From: Mycoplasmopsis agassizii
GTDB taxonomy: Bacteria > Bacillota_I > Bacilli_A > Mycoplasmatales > Metamycoplasmataceae
Reading direction: 5' to 3'
Assembly: GCF_002276225.1 (NCBI RefSeq)
Contig: NZ_NQNY01000005.1
Coordinates: forward strand, 17,131 to 81,130
DNA length: 64,000 nt
Within the stretch, counting starts at the first letter, position 1, and each line of letters begins with the position of its first letter. Of the stretch, positions 24,040 through 35,270 are shown piece by piece. A program made the translations under genes and the position numbers. The notes under the pieces are model-generated. The model was not told where the DNA came from. It saw nothing but the letters and a program-made list of their open reading frames with translations, and ran no database searches.

Positions 24040-25377
24040 ATGTCAATGTTAAATTTTTTAGGTAATAGAATACAAAAAAGTATGTCAAAAATGGGTTCAA
24101 AAACAACCCTTAATGAATCAGATATCGCTGAAGTAACTAGAGATATTAGAGTCGCTTTATTAGAAGCTGATGTTAACTTAAAAGTTGTCAGAAACTTTGT
24201 CAATAATGTCAAGGAAAAAGTTTTACAAGAAGAAATTATTGGAAAACTAAATCCTTCACAAATGATGATTAAAATTGTTAAAGATGAATTAGTTAGAATT
24301 CTAGGTTCAAAAGAAAGTGAAATTAAAATCGAAAGTCGACCTTTCAAAATTATGATGGTAGGTCTACAAGGTTCAGGAAAAACTACTTCAACTGCAAAAT
24401 TAGCTTTTCATTTGCGTAAGAAAAAGGAAATTGAAAAGCCTTTACTAATTGCAGCCGATATTTATCGCCCTGCTGCTGTTGAGCAACTTAAAATCTTAGG
24501 AAAACAGATTCAAATTGACACTTTTGATAAAGGAGTTGATTTCAAACCTGAAGACATTACTAAAGAAGCACTTGATGTTGCTTATGAAAATAAAAACGAC
24601 TTATTGATTTTAGATACAGCAGGTCGTTTATCAATTAATGAAGAATTAATGGTCGAACTAGAGAATCTGAAGAAGATTTTTAAACCAGATGAAATTTTAT
24701 ATGTGCTAGATTCACTTAGTGGTCAAGAGATCTTAAATGTTATTAGCACTTTTCATGAGCGTTTAAAATTAACAGGAGTAATTATTACTAAGTTAGATTC
24801 AGATGCACGTGGTGGAGCTGCTTTAAGTATTAAAGAAATGCTAAACATTCCTATTAAATATATCGGTACTGATGAAAAAACTTCAAATCTTGATGTTTTC
24901 CATCCTGATCGAATGGCTGATCGTATTTTAGGTATGGGTGATGTTTTAACCTTAATTGAAAAAGCTGAAGAAGTTATCGATGAAAAAGAAGCTAAAAAGA
25001 TGGTTAATAAAATGTTTAGCGGCAACTTTACATTAGATGATTTGATGCAAAACCTTAATCAAGTTAAAAAGCTAGGAAAAATGAGCAAGTTAATTAAAAT
25101 GATTCCGGGTTTAGCAGGAAAAATCAGTGAAGAGCAAATTAGTGAAGCTGAAGAAAAAATCAAACTATTTGAAATCTTAATTTCTTCAATGACATTAGAA
25201 GAACGCAAAAAACCACGGCTTTTAAAAAATGCGTCTCGTAAGCAAAGAATCATGAAAGGTTCAGGTAAAAGCGCTCAAGAATATAATCGCTTAATTATCG
25301 AGTTCGATCGCATGTCAAAACAGATGAAATTGATGGCTGACAAGGCACGAAACGGAAAAAACTTAATAAATTTTTAA
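24040..25377 (+). CDS. ffh: Signal recognition particle GTPase Ffh
   Basis: SRP54 homologue, targets nascent membrane proteins to FtsY. The 445-aa protein has an N-terminal helical bundle, then G1 GLQGSGKTT near residue 107, DTAGR (G3), TKLDSDARGG (G4) and a C-terminal Met-rich M domain (residues about 320-440). The SRP RNA-binding segment there is RKQRIMKGSGKS. Length is normal. The start at 24040 is supported by the family N-terminus and by a -10 box right upstream. Monocistronic: a strong terminator follows immediately. Confidence 0.97.
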   Translation: MSMLNFLGNRIQKSMSKMGSKTTLNESDIAEVTRDIRVALLEADVNLKVVRNFVNNVKEKVLQEEIIGKLNPSQMMIKIVKDELVRILGSKESEIKIESRPFKIMMVGLQGSGKTTSTAKLAFHLRKKKEIEKPLLIAADIYRPAAVEQLKILGKQIQIDTFDKGVDFKPEDITKEALDVAYENKNDLLILDTAGRLSINEELMVELENLKKIFKPDEILYVLDSLSGQEILNVISTFHERLKLTGVIITKLDSDARGGAALSIKEMLNIPIKYIGTDEKTSNLDVFHPDRMADRILGMGDVLTLIEKAEEVIDEKEAKKMVNKMFSGNFTLDDLMQNLNQVKKLGKMSKLIKMIPGLAGKISEEQISEAEEKIKLFEILISSMTLEERKKPRLLKNASRKQRIMKGSGKSAQEYNRLIIEFDRMSKQMKLMADKARNGKNLINF

Positions 25378-25388
25378 AAACAACTTTT

Positions 25389-25417
25389 TACTACCCCTTT
25401 AGGGGTAGTATTTTTTT
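25389..25417 (+). terminator. Intrinsic terminator of ffh
   Basis: Nine-base perfect stem (TACTACCCC / GGGGTAGTA) with a 4-nt loop followed by seven T. It isolates ffh from the secretion-like cluster that starts 58 nt further on. Confidence 0.92.
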
Positions 25418-25474
25418 AAAAAATTTTTTCCTTTTGGGGTCAAAAATTTTATTGCTAGAGTGAAAGGAGGAGAC

Positions 25475-25816
25475 ATGATTGTAACACAAGCATTAGCCAG
25501 AGGCGACCTTAAGTTATTTGGCGACCATATTAAAACAACTGTCAATGCTGTTTTAGGTGCTTTTAGTGGAGCTATAGCAATTGCTTTAATTGTATTAGTA
25601 ATATTTTACTTTGTTAAATTAGCAGCCAATGCTAATAACGTTGAAAGACGCGCGAGATACATGAATAGCATTAAATGAGTTGGAATTAGCTTTGTCGCTG
25701 TTTTAATCATCTGAGGAGTTAGTTCGATTGCAATTAACTTAATGGAAGCTAAACTATCAGCAACACCAAATACAAACAGCTTTCTTCAAGCATTATATAT
25801 TCCGAAACTGAGGTAA
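25475..25816 (+). CDS. Small two-helix membrane protein, first gene of the T4SS-like cluster (VirB2/TrbC-like by size and position)
   Basis: 113 aa. Two hydrophobic segments (about residues 31-53 and 66-88) are separated by a short basic loop, NNVERRARYMN. This is the size and topology of VirB2/TrbC-type pilins after signal removal, and of small subunits that open many T4SS operons; no sequence motif proves it. The ATG at 25475 has the strongest Shine-Dalgarno in the window (AAAGGAGG, 4 nt upstream); an in-frame GTG at 25460 lies before that site and is rejected. The VirB6-like gene starts 3 nt after its stop. Confidence 0.75.
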
Positions 25817-25819
25817 ACA

Positions 25820-26848
25820 ATGAGTATTTGAAACCTAGGCGAGACTTTACAATATATTTTATTTTTAGTCTTTTGACATCTTTTTATCACTGTGCCTTTA
25901 GCAGTTTTGTATGGCATTGAAAAACTGTTATCGTTTGTCAGCAGTATCTTTACAAAAAATATTGTTTTCAGTTCTAATTCAACTGCAAGCAATATCCACC
26001 CATCAACTTTTTTTCTGTTTTTCTTTTTTATTTCACTTTTAATGTTTGCAGTTATTTTTGTTGGTATTTATTTAAGAACAATGGTAAATCAGAGTCAGAA
26101 CAATTTCATCAGGATGAAATATGCTCTAAAAAACTCTTTTGTCTTCTATTTACTAATTATTGCAGTTCCCTTTATCCTGTTTTTTGCATTTTATTTATTC
26201 TCTAGTCTTTTGGACAGTATAAACGGGGATATCTTTACAGGAGGAAACAAAATGTTTTCTCACATGTTCTATGAATCACTTAAACCACCACAAACATCTA
26301 TGCAAGATTGATTAAAAGGAGCAAATGACGGCGAATTTAGAGTGCCTGATTTTGATCTTTGAAGAGCAACTAGGTGAAGTAACTTGTCTATAGTTATGGT
26401 TGGAGTGTTATCTTATGTAGTAAGTTTTTTCTTGATTAAGTTAGTAGTTTACATAATGAGATTACAACTTAAAATATCTTACTTTGCAATGACTAGCCCA
26501 ATGATGATTGTCTGAGTGACTAATAATGAACCTTCAAAAATTAATTACTTTAAAGAAAGAATTATTTCCTATTCGATCAAGTTATTTTTGATTTTAGTTC
26601 TTTTAAAATTTACATCTTTAATTAATTCAATTCTATTTGCTGAAGTCGATAAATGAACATCCATGTTATCACAGAGAATCACTATTAAAGGTTTATTACT
26701 TGTTGCTTATCTGATGTCAATTACTAAATTTTCAGAAGCACTCGTTAAAAAATTCAAATACAGAAACATGTTTAAAACAAGTTCGTGAAACCTAAAAACT
26801 AAATACATCGAACACTATAAAAATTATTACGCAAAGGAAATTAGATAA
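25820..26848 (+). CDS. Polytopic membrane protein, VirB6/TrbL-like
   Basis: 342 aa with six or seven predicted membrane spans, Phe/Leu/Ile-rich. A soluble loop in the middle (about residues 140-185, GGNKMFSHMFYES to a Trp-rich stretch) and a basic C-terminal tail are visible. Two-block topology with a central loop, plus its place immediately before a VirB3-VirB4-like ATPase, is the pattern of VirB6/TrbL inner-membrane platform proteins in Gram-positive T4SS; the assignment is by context, not motif. Its stop overlaps the next ATG (TAATG), implying coupling. Confidence 0.7.
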
Positions 26849-29373
26849 TGCTCGTACCTAAAGTATCCAAAAAAATTGATCTAAAGATTCATAGAAATAT
26901 TCATCTTTTTGATCTACTTTATATGATTTTGACTTTGTTATTATCTTTCTTTATATTCTGATATATACCCGATCTAAATAACATTGTTAAAATTGCATTA
27001 ACTCTAGTTTTAGCCTTACCACTTTGATCGTTAATAATTAGAAGTAAAAAACATAAATGTAAACTTTATGTTTTGCTTTGAAGAATGTTTAACTTTCAAA
27101 CAGCAATTAAAAAATACGATAAAGAAAAAGATAACCTTGAATTAGATAAAAAATATTCAATCGAAAAAGATACAGTTTATTTTAAACAATTCAAATTTTC
27201 AAAAAATTATATAAAAATTTTTGAAGTCAATGGTTTTGAATTGGAAGGTTATTCCGAAAGAGAAAGGGATAAAAAATTAATTAGCTTTAAAAAAGTTATT
27301 GAAGAGAATTTTAAAACAGTAACAATTATCAAGCTAAGAGAAAATGAAATTTTAGAAGAGAATAATTTATTTTTTAAAAAAATAATTGCTCCACAAAATA
27401 AGCAATTATTAAGTTCATATAAACAAGATTTTCAGGAATTATTAAAAAATAAAAATAAGATAAATAAATATTATATTGTTATCTCAAATCCTGAATTATC
27501 TGAACTAAATTTTGACATCAAAAAATTAGAAAGCAATTTTAATATTTTAAATTTTAAAAGTCGTTTATTAACTGTTTCGGAAACTTTGAATTTATTATTA
27601 AAAGTAAATTTAAATATTAATGAAGGTTTAAAAAATGACGACAATGATGAAAAAAATATACTGTCAAGTTTTAATAAAATTGTTTCTAAATTAAAAGTCA
27701 ATTATTCGAGTTCACAAATAAATTTGAATAATCAATTTATTAAAATTCAAAAAATTGAATCGCTTCCATTTGAATTAAATCATGGTTGAGCAAAAAAGAT
27801 TTTTTCTTTAGATTGTGATGTAGTTTGACATCTTAATAGATTAGGAGAAGAAGATTCAGCAACACTAATTAATAGATCTTTAAACAATACAAAAGTTAAT
27901 TTAACAAATTCAAAAGTACAAACTGAAATTGATTATGAAAAATACAAAATTGAAGTTTTAGAAAAATTATCCAAACGAATTATTAGTTCTAACGAAAATT
28001 TATATTCATCTTCAATTTTCTTAATTAATAAAAATTTTAATCAGAATGATTTGAAACAAAAAACTCGAGAAATACGGCAAAAACTACATACTTTAGGTAT
28101 TGATGTTTGAGATGGAGATTTTCTCCAAAAAGAATTATTTTCATCAATTTTCTTTCATTCTGTCTTAAATGTAAAAACAAATAATCTATACTTACCCAGT
28201 TCCACAACAGCAGAATCATGACCATTTTATACAAGTAATTTTAATGATGGAAACCTTTTATATTTAGGAAAAAGTATGATTGGAGAAAATGTTGTATTTG
28301 ATAAATTTAATTTATCTAATGGTAGAAAAAATAGTAACTCAATTATTTTTGGAACTAGCGGAAGTGGCAAAAGTACTTTTGCAAAAAAAGTTATTTCTTA
28401 CAACTTATCGATAAATAATAAGGTAATAATAATTGACCCCGAAAATGAATACAACGAATTTACAAAAGCACATAATGGTTCAAGATTGAATTTATATGCT
28501 GATGAAAATATTTCTTTTAATCCTTTAGAAATTAGAAATTTTTCAGATGATTATCAAAAGGATTTTGCTATTCATATTGACTGGTTAAAAAAATGATTTA
28601 TAACTTTATATCCTTCAATTGATGACTATGAATTATTTTTTTTATTAAAGATATTAAAGAAAATTTATTTAGATTATGAAGCTAAAATTATTAATGAAAA
28701 AGACTTTCCTTTAATCGATAATCTAATCACATATATTGATGAAGAAGATGACAAATTATTAATAAGTAAAATGCTTAAAAATGATTTTCAAAATCATGGT
28801 AAGTATCAAAAACTTTATAACCAAAAATCATCTATTACATTTGATAAAAATTTAACAACTATAAATGTGAAAAATATTTATGAAGCTAATGATAAAAATA
28901 TTTTATTAAATAGTTTTTTCACTATTTTAAATTATGTTCAAAGTGAAATAAATAATCAAAGAGACAAAAATAATAATTTAATTGTTTTTATAGATGAAGC
29001 GCATTTACTAGTTGATGAATCAAATTTAATTGTTCTTGACTTTCTATTTAAGATGTCAAAGACAATTAGAAAATATAAAGGTTCATTAATGCTAGCAACA
29101 CAAAATCCTTCAGATTTTATTTTATCAAATGAAGCTGCGAGAAAATCAAAAGCAATAATTTCTAATACACAATTTAGTTTCTTTTTTAATTTAAAAAGCA
29201 TGGATATAGAAATTATTGATGACTTTTATAAATACAGTGGAGGTTTATCTGAAGATGAAAAACTCTTCCTATTAAAGGCTGCAAAAGGTGAAATTATTTT
29301 TGGATTTAACCCACACGAAAGGAGAAAACTTCTTGTAAATTACAATGAAACTGAAAAGAAATATTGTTTTTAG
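26848..29373 (+). CDS. VirB4/TraE-type secretion ATPase with an N-terminal VirB3-like membrane domain
   Basis: 841 aa. Residues about 1-75 contain two membrane helices flanked by basic residues, as in VirB3. Residues about 80-480 are the divergent VirB4 N-domain. The C-terminal RecA-like ATPase has Walker A GTSGSGKST (about 502-510), IIIDPENEYNEF directly after it as in VirB4/TraE ATPases, Walker B IVFIDEAHLL (about 712-721) and ATQNPSDF (about 750). These motifs identify the energy source of a conjugation/T4SS-like machine. Nine or more UGA-Trp codons are needed. Its 3' end overlaps the surface-protein gene by 29 nt. No VirD4 partner is nearby. Confidence 0.87.
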
Positions 29374-32300
29374 TAGCCTTGGTTTAATCAGTATTGGTTT
29401 AATATCAACTGTCTCAATAAGTGCAAAACCACCAGCAAAAAGAAATGATTTGATAGACCCCTTCGCTTATGTGATTCCTAGAGATACCACATTCTATAAT
29501 AAATATCATTGATTCATAGATACAAAGCAAACTGAAGAAAATTTTTCTGCGACACTTTATGCTAGAAATTTTGACTATGATGTAAGAGTTTATTCTGGTA
29601 AGGAATTTGAAACTTATAAAATAGGCGAAATTAAGAAAGATCAAAAATTTATTGAAATAGAAGTAATTCCAACAAATAGAAATATTACTAAAATTGAAAT
29701 ATATAATAGGAATCTTTATACTGCAGGTAAAGTACTTACTAAGTCTTTCCAGTCAAATGACATAAATTTAGCTAAAAAAAGATTTAATGAAACAAATACA
29801 GGATACAAATATGAACATGTTGGAGATCCACAACCCGAATATATTGTTTTAAAACTAGACATTTCTCAAGGAAGAAGCAAAACATATTGACTAGTAAATA
29901 AATTAACGATTTACCAAGAGACTATCATTTCCTACATACCACTAATGAGTGAAAGTGTAAAAGAGTCATTATTAAAAATGATTGATGCATTTCAAAAAAG
30001 AATAACTATAGGTGTTAATCCATCTGATACATCAAAAAATCTAAAATCAGGAACAGGGAATAAGTTTAATAGACTTCAAGAGCATTTTGAAAAACTATTA
30101 TCTGAACTAAAGGACAGAAGTAAATTTGTAATAAGTTATGAAATTACTTATGAAAGTGCTATTACTACTAAAATGAAAGTCAAGATAGGTTTTACAGATT
30201 ATAAAATTAGTGATTATGTAACTATTGACTCATTTTTTGTTGATTGAAGTTATGGTGTTATGGAGAATAAACAAGAAATCATAAAGAATCTTGATATCTA
30301 CTATAAAAAAAGCAACTGAATGTCAAAACTATATAGTAATGAAATTCCACATGTTACTAAAAACTCTGATGGCATAGAGGAATGGCACTCATATCAATAT
30401 CCCAAGATAACTTTTTCAACTAATGAAAAAAAACACGATGTGCTATATATAGATGATCAAAAAATCAGTGTTTTAAACAGCATGTTTGAATATGACATTG
30501 AAGAAAATATGGGTGAACACGAACAGGTTAACTTAAAAATATCATCGGAAATGTTCCCTAATGCACACCAACTTATTTTTAAAAAATATCCATCATCAGG
30601 ATATTTTAGATACAAATGATTTGGCTGAAACCCGGCCATCAATGCAGATCAGAGTTTATTAATTACACCATATATCGGGCCACAACAAAATATTGTTAAT
30701 AAAGTATATAACCCAAATATCAAGCCAGATACAGGTTTAGAATCATCACTTTATTGAGTAACTGACGATATTTTTTTTCATAACAGTTACTTAATTGACC
30801 AAACTTATAAAAATCTTAAAAATGGTGGTTTTGTCGAAGTTGTTCACAGCAGAAAAGGTATAGTTATTAATTCAGATATAAAATATAATTATTTAAAACA
30901 TAAAATTTATGGCGAAAAAAATGATTGAAAGTTTATCGAACATGAAAAAATTAAGGATGAAAATAATAACTACATTTCATCAGAAAAAACACACGTTTTT
31001 AATTTGGGAGTTGATGATAAGCAAGTTCAAAAATATACAATGATTCATATTGGCAATGACAAATCATTTGAAAAACTAATTCATTCAAAAAAATTTATAC
31101 CTGTTGATTTTTCAATATACGGAAAAATTTTAAAAGATTATTTAGTCAATAAAAAATCCTTAAAAATCGATTCTCTTAATGAATTAAGTTATGAAGAACT
31201 AATGTCTTATTGAACTAAATACGTGACAGATTTTGATCCTAAAAGTGCTGTCCCGATAGCAGGAGATCTAGAAAGTACTTCTTCTTCACCGACTATCAGC
31301 TCACAAAGAGGAGGGTTTTTACCAAATAACACTAAAGCCCCTCTTAGCTTTAATGACTTACGAGAAATAGAAAGTAAATTGAGAGAAAACACCAGCAATC
31401 CCAATGACCCCACAAGAGGTATTGGACATACAGATGCTATTAACAGATTATTAGAAAAAAATCCAGGTGATACATCTGGTTATATTGATAATGAATATGC
31501 AGAACAAATAATTAGGCAAGTTGAAAATGATTCTAAGGTTCTTAAGTTTTTAAAGAAAAAACTAGAAGAAAATAACTTAATAAGTTCTGATGAGGCAATC
31601 AGAACAATTTGAGAAAAAATTAATCATATCAACTTTTACATAAGCGACACTTATGAACCCTTCATTATTGAAAAGCAATTTCCATATAAAGAAATATTTG
31701 ATATGGATGAAGATGTTTTTTCTAACTATTTTAGAATTAAAGGTAACAATTTAAACTCAGCACCTTTTTCAATTGTCTTTGAAAATGAATATGGAAAAGA
31801 AAGAAGAACAAATGAAAAATTTAAAAGTGATTTATTTGTTTCTGAACTATCAAATAAAATTAGAGCTAATAGTAAATTAGAAAAATTTGATGAATTCATT
31901 AGTGAAGAAAAATTAGAAATAAAATATTGATATTTTATATCCAACAAAAAGATTTATGTTCTTGTATGACAAAAAAGTTTAACTGATACAAAAGTAAAAA
32001 ACGGTGAAGAATTTATTTTTCTAGAAAGAGATTATATTGATAATTTACCAGTTTCAATTGATAACACAACTCTCTATAATATTCAAATACCTGATTTAAA
32101 TTTAAATGGCATTAACACTATAGATGGTATTAAAGATGAAATTGATAAACATATAAAAGAGCATATTGAAAAAGATTTATGACAATATTTTGATTACAAG
32201 ATTGATGGTAACATCGATGATATTGTTAACTTCGAATTGGAAAATGAAAATAATAAATATTTAAATGTTAAGGTATTTTCAAAAGATAAACAACAGTACT

Positions 32301-33133
32301 TTTATGCAAGTTTTTATCTATATAATTTTGTATTTAAAAAAGTTAATTTAGAATACAAAGATCTTGAAAAATTAGATATTGAAAATATCGATACAAATGC
32401 TTTAAATAACGTTGAATTAAAAAACCAAATTTGAACCAAAATCACAGACAGGTTGTCAAATTTGAACATTATTTTAGGTACAGATATTGAAATAGAAAAC
32501 TTTGAAAATTTACAAACTAACGAAAATGTAGAAGGAATTTTTGAGTTCAAAATCAAGCTAATTCCTAAACAAAAATTTTTCATAAATAGCAAAAAAATTT
32601 TAGTCAAAAATACTGTTTCAAAAGAACAAAACTATCAATTTGATTTATCATCTTTAGCTATATCAGAGATAAAAATCAATGCAACAACTAGTCACGATGC
32701 TGTTCAACAGATAGTTACAAATTTACAAACTGAACTTGATAAATATAAACTTGTAAATGGAAAAGATGTTTATCTTGAAGATGTCAATAATTCAGAATAT
32801 ATTGGATTTCTTCTAGGTGTAAACACAACTGACACAAGCATATATTTAAAATTAGTTTCAAAGTCAAGAAATATTTTAAATGATAAGTTTATCAAAATAA
32901 CTAACGAAGCAGTTATTACATCAAGTTCAAATAAAACAATTGAAATTGTTTCAAATGAAGAATTAAATGAAATGATTTCAAAAACAAAAAATAATTCACT
33001 TGCTGAATCAAATTCACAAGAAGATACTACTTCAAAATTATATTGAATAATTCCGATAACTATTTTATCAATCATTTCAATTGTTGTAATTTCAAAAGTA
33101 GTTCATAACAGATTAAAAAGAAAGGCTGTCTAA
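29345..33133 (+). CDS. 1262-aa surface-anchored protein of the T4SS-like cluster
   Basis: Unrecognised giant protein with N-terminal signal sequence MKLKRNIVFSSLGLISIGL (no lipobox Cys), a long Lys/Asn/Ile/Glu-rich exterior, and a single C-terminal membrane anchor (WIIPITILSIISIVVI, about residues 1234-1250). A short positive tail, KRKAV, ends it. A Ser/Pro/Gly-rich hinge near residues 640-665 suggests two extracellular halves. Type I topology with C-terminal anchor suits an adhesin, channel wall or sheath. The ATG lies inside the end of the VirB4-like gene. No repeats or protease motifs are visible. Confidence 0.8.
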
Positions 33134-33134
33134 C

Positions 33135-33524
33135 ATGGCTCCATTATTAACCCCACTTAAAATTAAAAGTTATTTTAAATTCAAAGAAAATCAACAAACT
33201 GATGAAATCATCATTATAAGTGAAGATGAAAAAAGTTATTTCTTTAACGAATTATTTACAGATGAATCATTAGGAAACTATTCTTTAAAAACACAAAAAC
33301 AGAATTACTATATCGATAGATATATTAGTTATGAAATTGAAAAAATTCATTTAGATAATTTAATTCTAAATGAAATTATTGAAGGTAATTTCTTTGAAGA
33401 AAGAATCAAAATAAAACTACTTCACACAATTTATGAATCATTAGACAAAAATATGGATGACCATACAATTGTTCTGCTTAGACCTAAAAAAATAGTTGAA
33501 CAAGCAAAAGCTGAGCAATTATAA
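33135..33524 (+). CDS. 129-aa soluble protein closing the T4SS-like cluster
   Basis: Starts MAPLLTPLKIKSYFKF 1 nt after the preceding stop. Soluble, acidic in the middle and basic at the C-terminus, with no membrane span, signal or recognised motif. Being encoded directly behind a surface protein with only a few cytoplasmic residues, it may be a cytoplasmic adaptor or chaperone for the machine; that is conjecture. Its last 6 nt overlap the 3' end of convergent mutM. Confidence 0.7.
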   Translation: MAPLLTPLKIKSYFKFKENQQTDEIIIISEDEKSYFFNELFTDESLGNYSLKTQKQNYYIDRYISYEIEKIHLDNLILNEIIEGNFFEERIKIKLLHTIYESLDKNMDDHTIVLLRPKKIVEQAKAEQL

Positions 33525-34343
33525 TTTTTGCTCTTTAGGACAGTAATAAGAACTGCGACCATTAAGTGAAAATTTCTTAATGATTGTATTACATCTACGG
33601 CACTCTTTTTTATCTCTTAGATGTACTTGTAAAAAGTTTTGATAATTTCCTTCCTGTTTATTTAACGATGAATAAGAATCAATTGTTGAGCCGCCTAATT
33701 TTGTGGACTCATCCATTATTTGTGCAGCAAATTTTAAAATGTCTTTAACATTTTTTAAAGATATTTCACTAGCAAGTTTACTAGGGTGAATTTTGCAGGC
33801 TCAAAGAACTTCATTTGCATAAATGTTTCCTAGACCCGCAATTTTGCTTTGGTCTAATAAAAAAGTCTTAATAGCTTTTGATGATTTTTTAGTTAATTTA
33901 AAAAAATCATTAGGATCAATTTCTTGGGGTTCCTTAGCAATTAATGATAAAGGTTTTGTACTTAAAAGATTACTTTTATTTCTAATATGAAATGTTCCAA
34001 ACGCTCGATAATCCTTGTATTGAAGTTGTGAACCATCACTGAAATATCAAATCACGTGAATGTGTTGTTCTAAAAAATCAGGTGGTGTATTTCAAAATAA
34101 ATATTGACCAGTCATTCTTAAATGACTCAGCATATAAGTATCATCACTAAGTTCAAAAACTAAAAACTTAGAAATATTGGAAACACTTTTTATTTGTTTA
34201 CCAATTAAACTATTTCTAAATTCCTCTTCATTTATTTCTTGAATAAGTTTTGGCTTTCACACTTTGATATCAACTATTATTTTATTTGTAACTGCTTCAT
34301 TTAATTTGAAGGAATTAACTCTAACTTCTGGCAATTCAGGCAT
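33519..34343 (-). CDS. mutM: Formamidopyrimidine-DNA glycosylase (Fpg/MutM)
   Basis: Excises 8-oxoguanine and formamidopyrimidines. The mature N-terminus PELPEV supplies the catalytic Pro1 and Glu2; the H2TH segment (LLDQSKIAGLGNIYANEVLW) is intact. The 274-aa length is normal. The C-terminal zinc finger is odd: C-R-R-C is followed by GRSSYYCP and then KEQ where family members have x-C-Q, so the fourth Cys ligand is missing. The gene overlaps the 129-aa T4SS-cluster gene tail to tail and is divergent from tmcAL with a 40-nt gap. Confidence 0.94.
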
Positions 34344-34383
34344 TCTTAAATTTTAAAGTAATTTTGCTAAAATTTAAATTAAT

Positions 34384-35262
34384 ATGAAAATTGCTATCAT
34401 TGCTGAATATAACCCTTTTCATTATGGACATATCAGACAATTAAATTGATTAAAAACTAAATATCCTGATTCTGAGATAGTGATTTTTCTTAGTGATTAT
34501 TTTACTCAAAGAGGAACAATTAATATTCTCGATTTTGAAATCAGAAAAAAATTTGCTTTTCAATATGGAACTGATCAAGTTATTAAATTAACTGATGAAG
34601 AAGTTGTTCAAGGAGCACCATTTTTTGCAAGCAAAATAATTTCTAGGTTTGAAGAAAATGCTATAACTCATATTAGCTTTGGTTCTGAATTAGGAAGTTA
34701 TGAAGAATTAAAAAAACTTTCTGATCTTTTAAAAGAAGAAATTAATAATGGTGAATATAAAAATTATTTTTCTTTACTTAAAGAAAATAAAAATGTTTTA
34801 ATTAAATCAAATGACATCTTAGCAATTTCTTATATTCAAGCAATTGAAAAATTAAATCTTAACATTTCATATTTAATTTTAAAAAGAAATGTTGATTATA
34901 ATTCTGATGAAACGATTGATAATATTACAAGTGCAACTAATATTCGTAAAATGTTTTTAGAAAATAAAAACATTGAAAAATATACACCTGCTTTCAATCA
35001 TTTAAAAAATGAAAAACAGGTAATGAAAAATTGATATTTTATCTTCCAATCTCTATTTTTGAATAATTTAAAATATAGTTATTTTTATATTAAAAAAATC
35101 AATTTAGAACTATATAATTTATTTAAAAAACATATTTATGCAAAATCTTACAATGACTTTGTCAAGGCATGTACTTCAAAATATACGCCTGCATCTTTTG
35201 TAAGAAGAGCAATGGTAAATTTTTATTTAGAAATCAAAAAAGGGAAAGGTATTGATTATTAA
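34384..35262 (+). CDS. tmcAL: tRNA(Met) cytidine acetate ligase, short form
   Basis: Nucleotidyltransferase-like enzyme that makes N4-acetylcytidine at the wobble base of elongator tRNA-Met (family previously DUF795/YlbM). The N-terminus shows the AEYNPFHYGH nucleotide-binding motif; SDYFTQRG and GSELG follow, and TSATNIRKM occurs near residue 178. At 292 aa it lacks about 100 residues of the C-terminal part of the B. subtilis enzyme, a common reduction in mollicutes. Start at ATG 34384 chosen because it includes the whole motif. Confidence 0.88.
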
Positions 35263-35270
35263 TCAAGAGT

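Noticed and set aside
25475..33524. Integrative conjugative element or prophage
   Set aside because: No integrase/DDE transposase, relaxase, coupling ATPase, ICE-type direct repeats or phage structural genes are visible, and the cluster sits between housekeeping genes with the same base composition.
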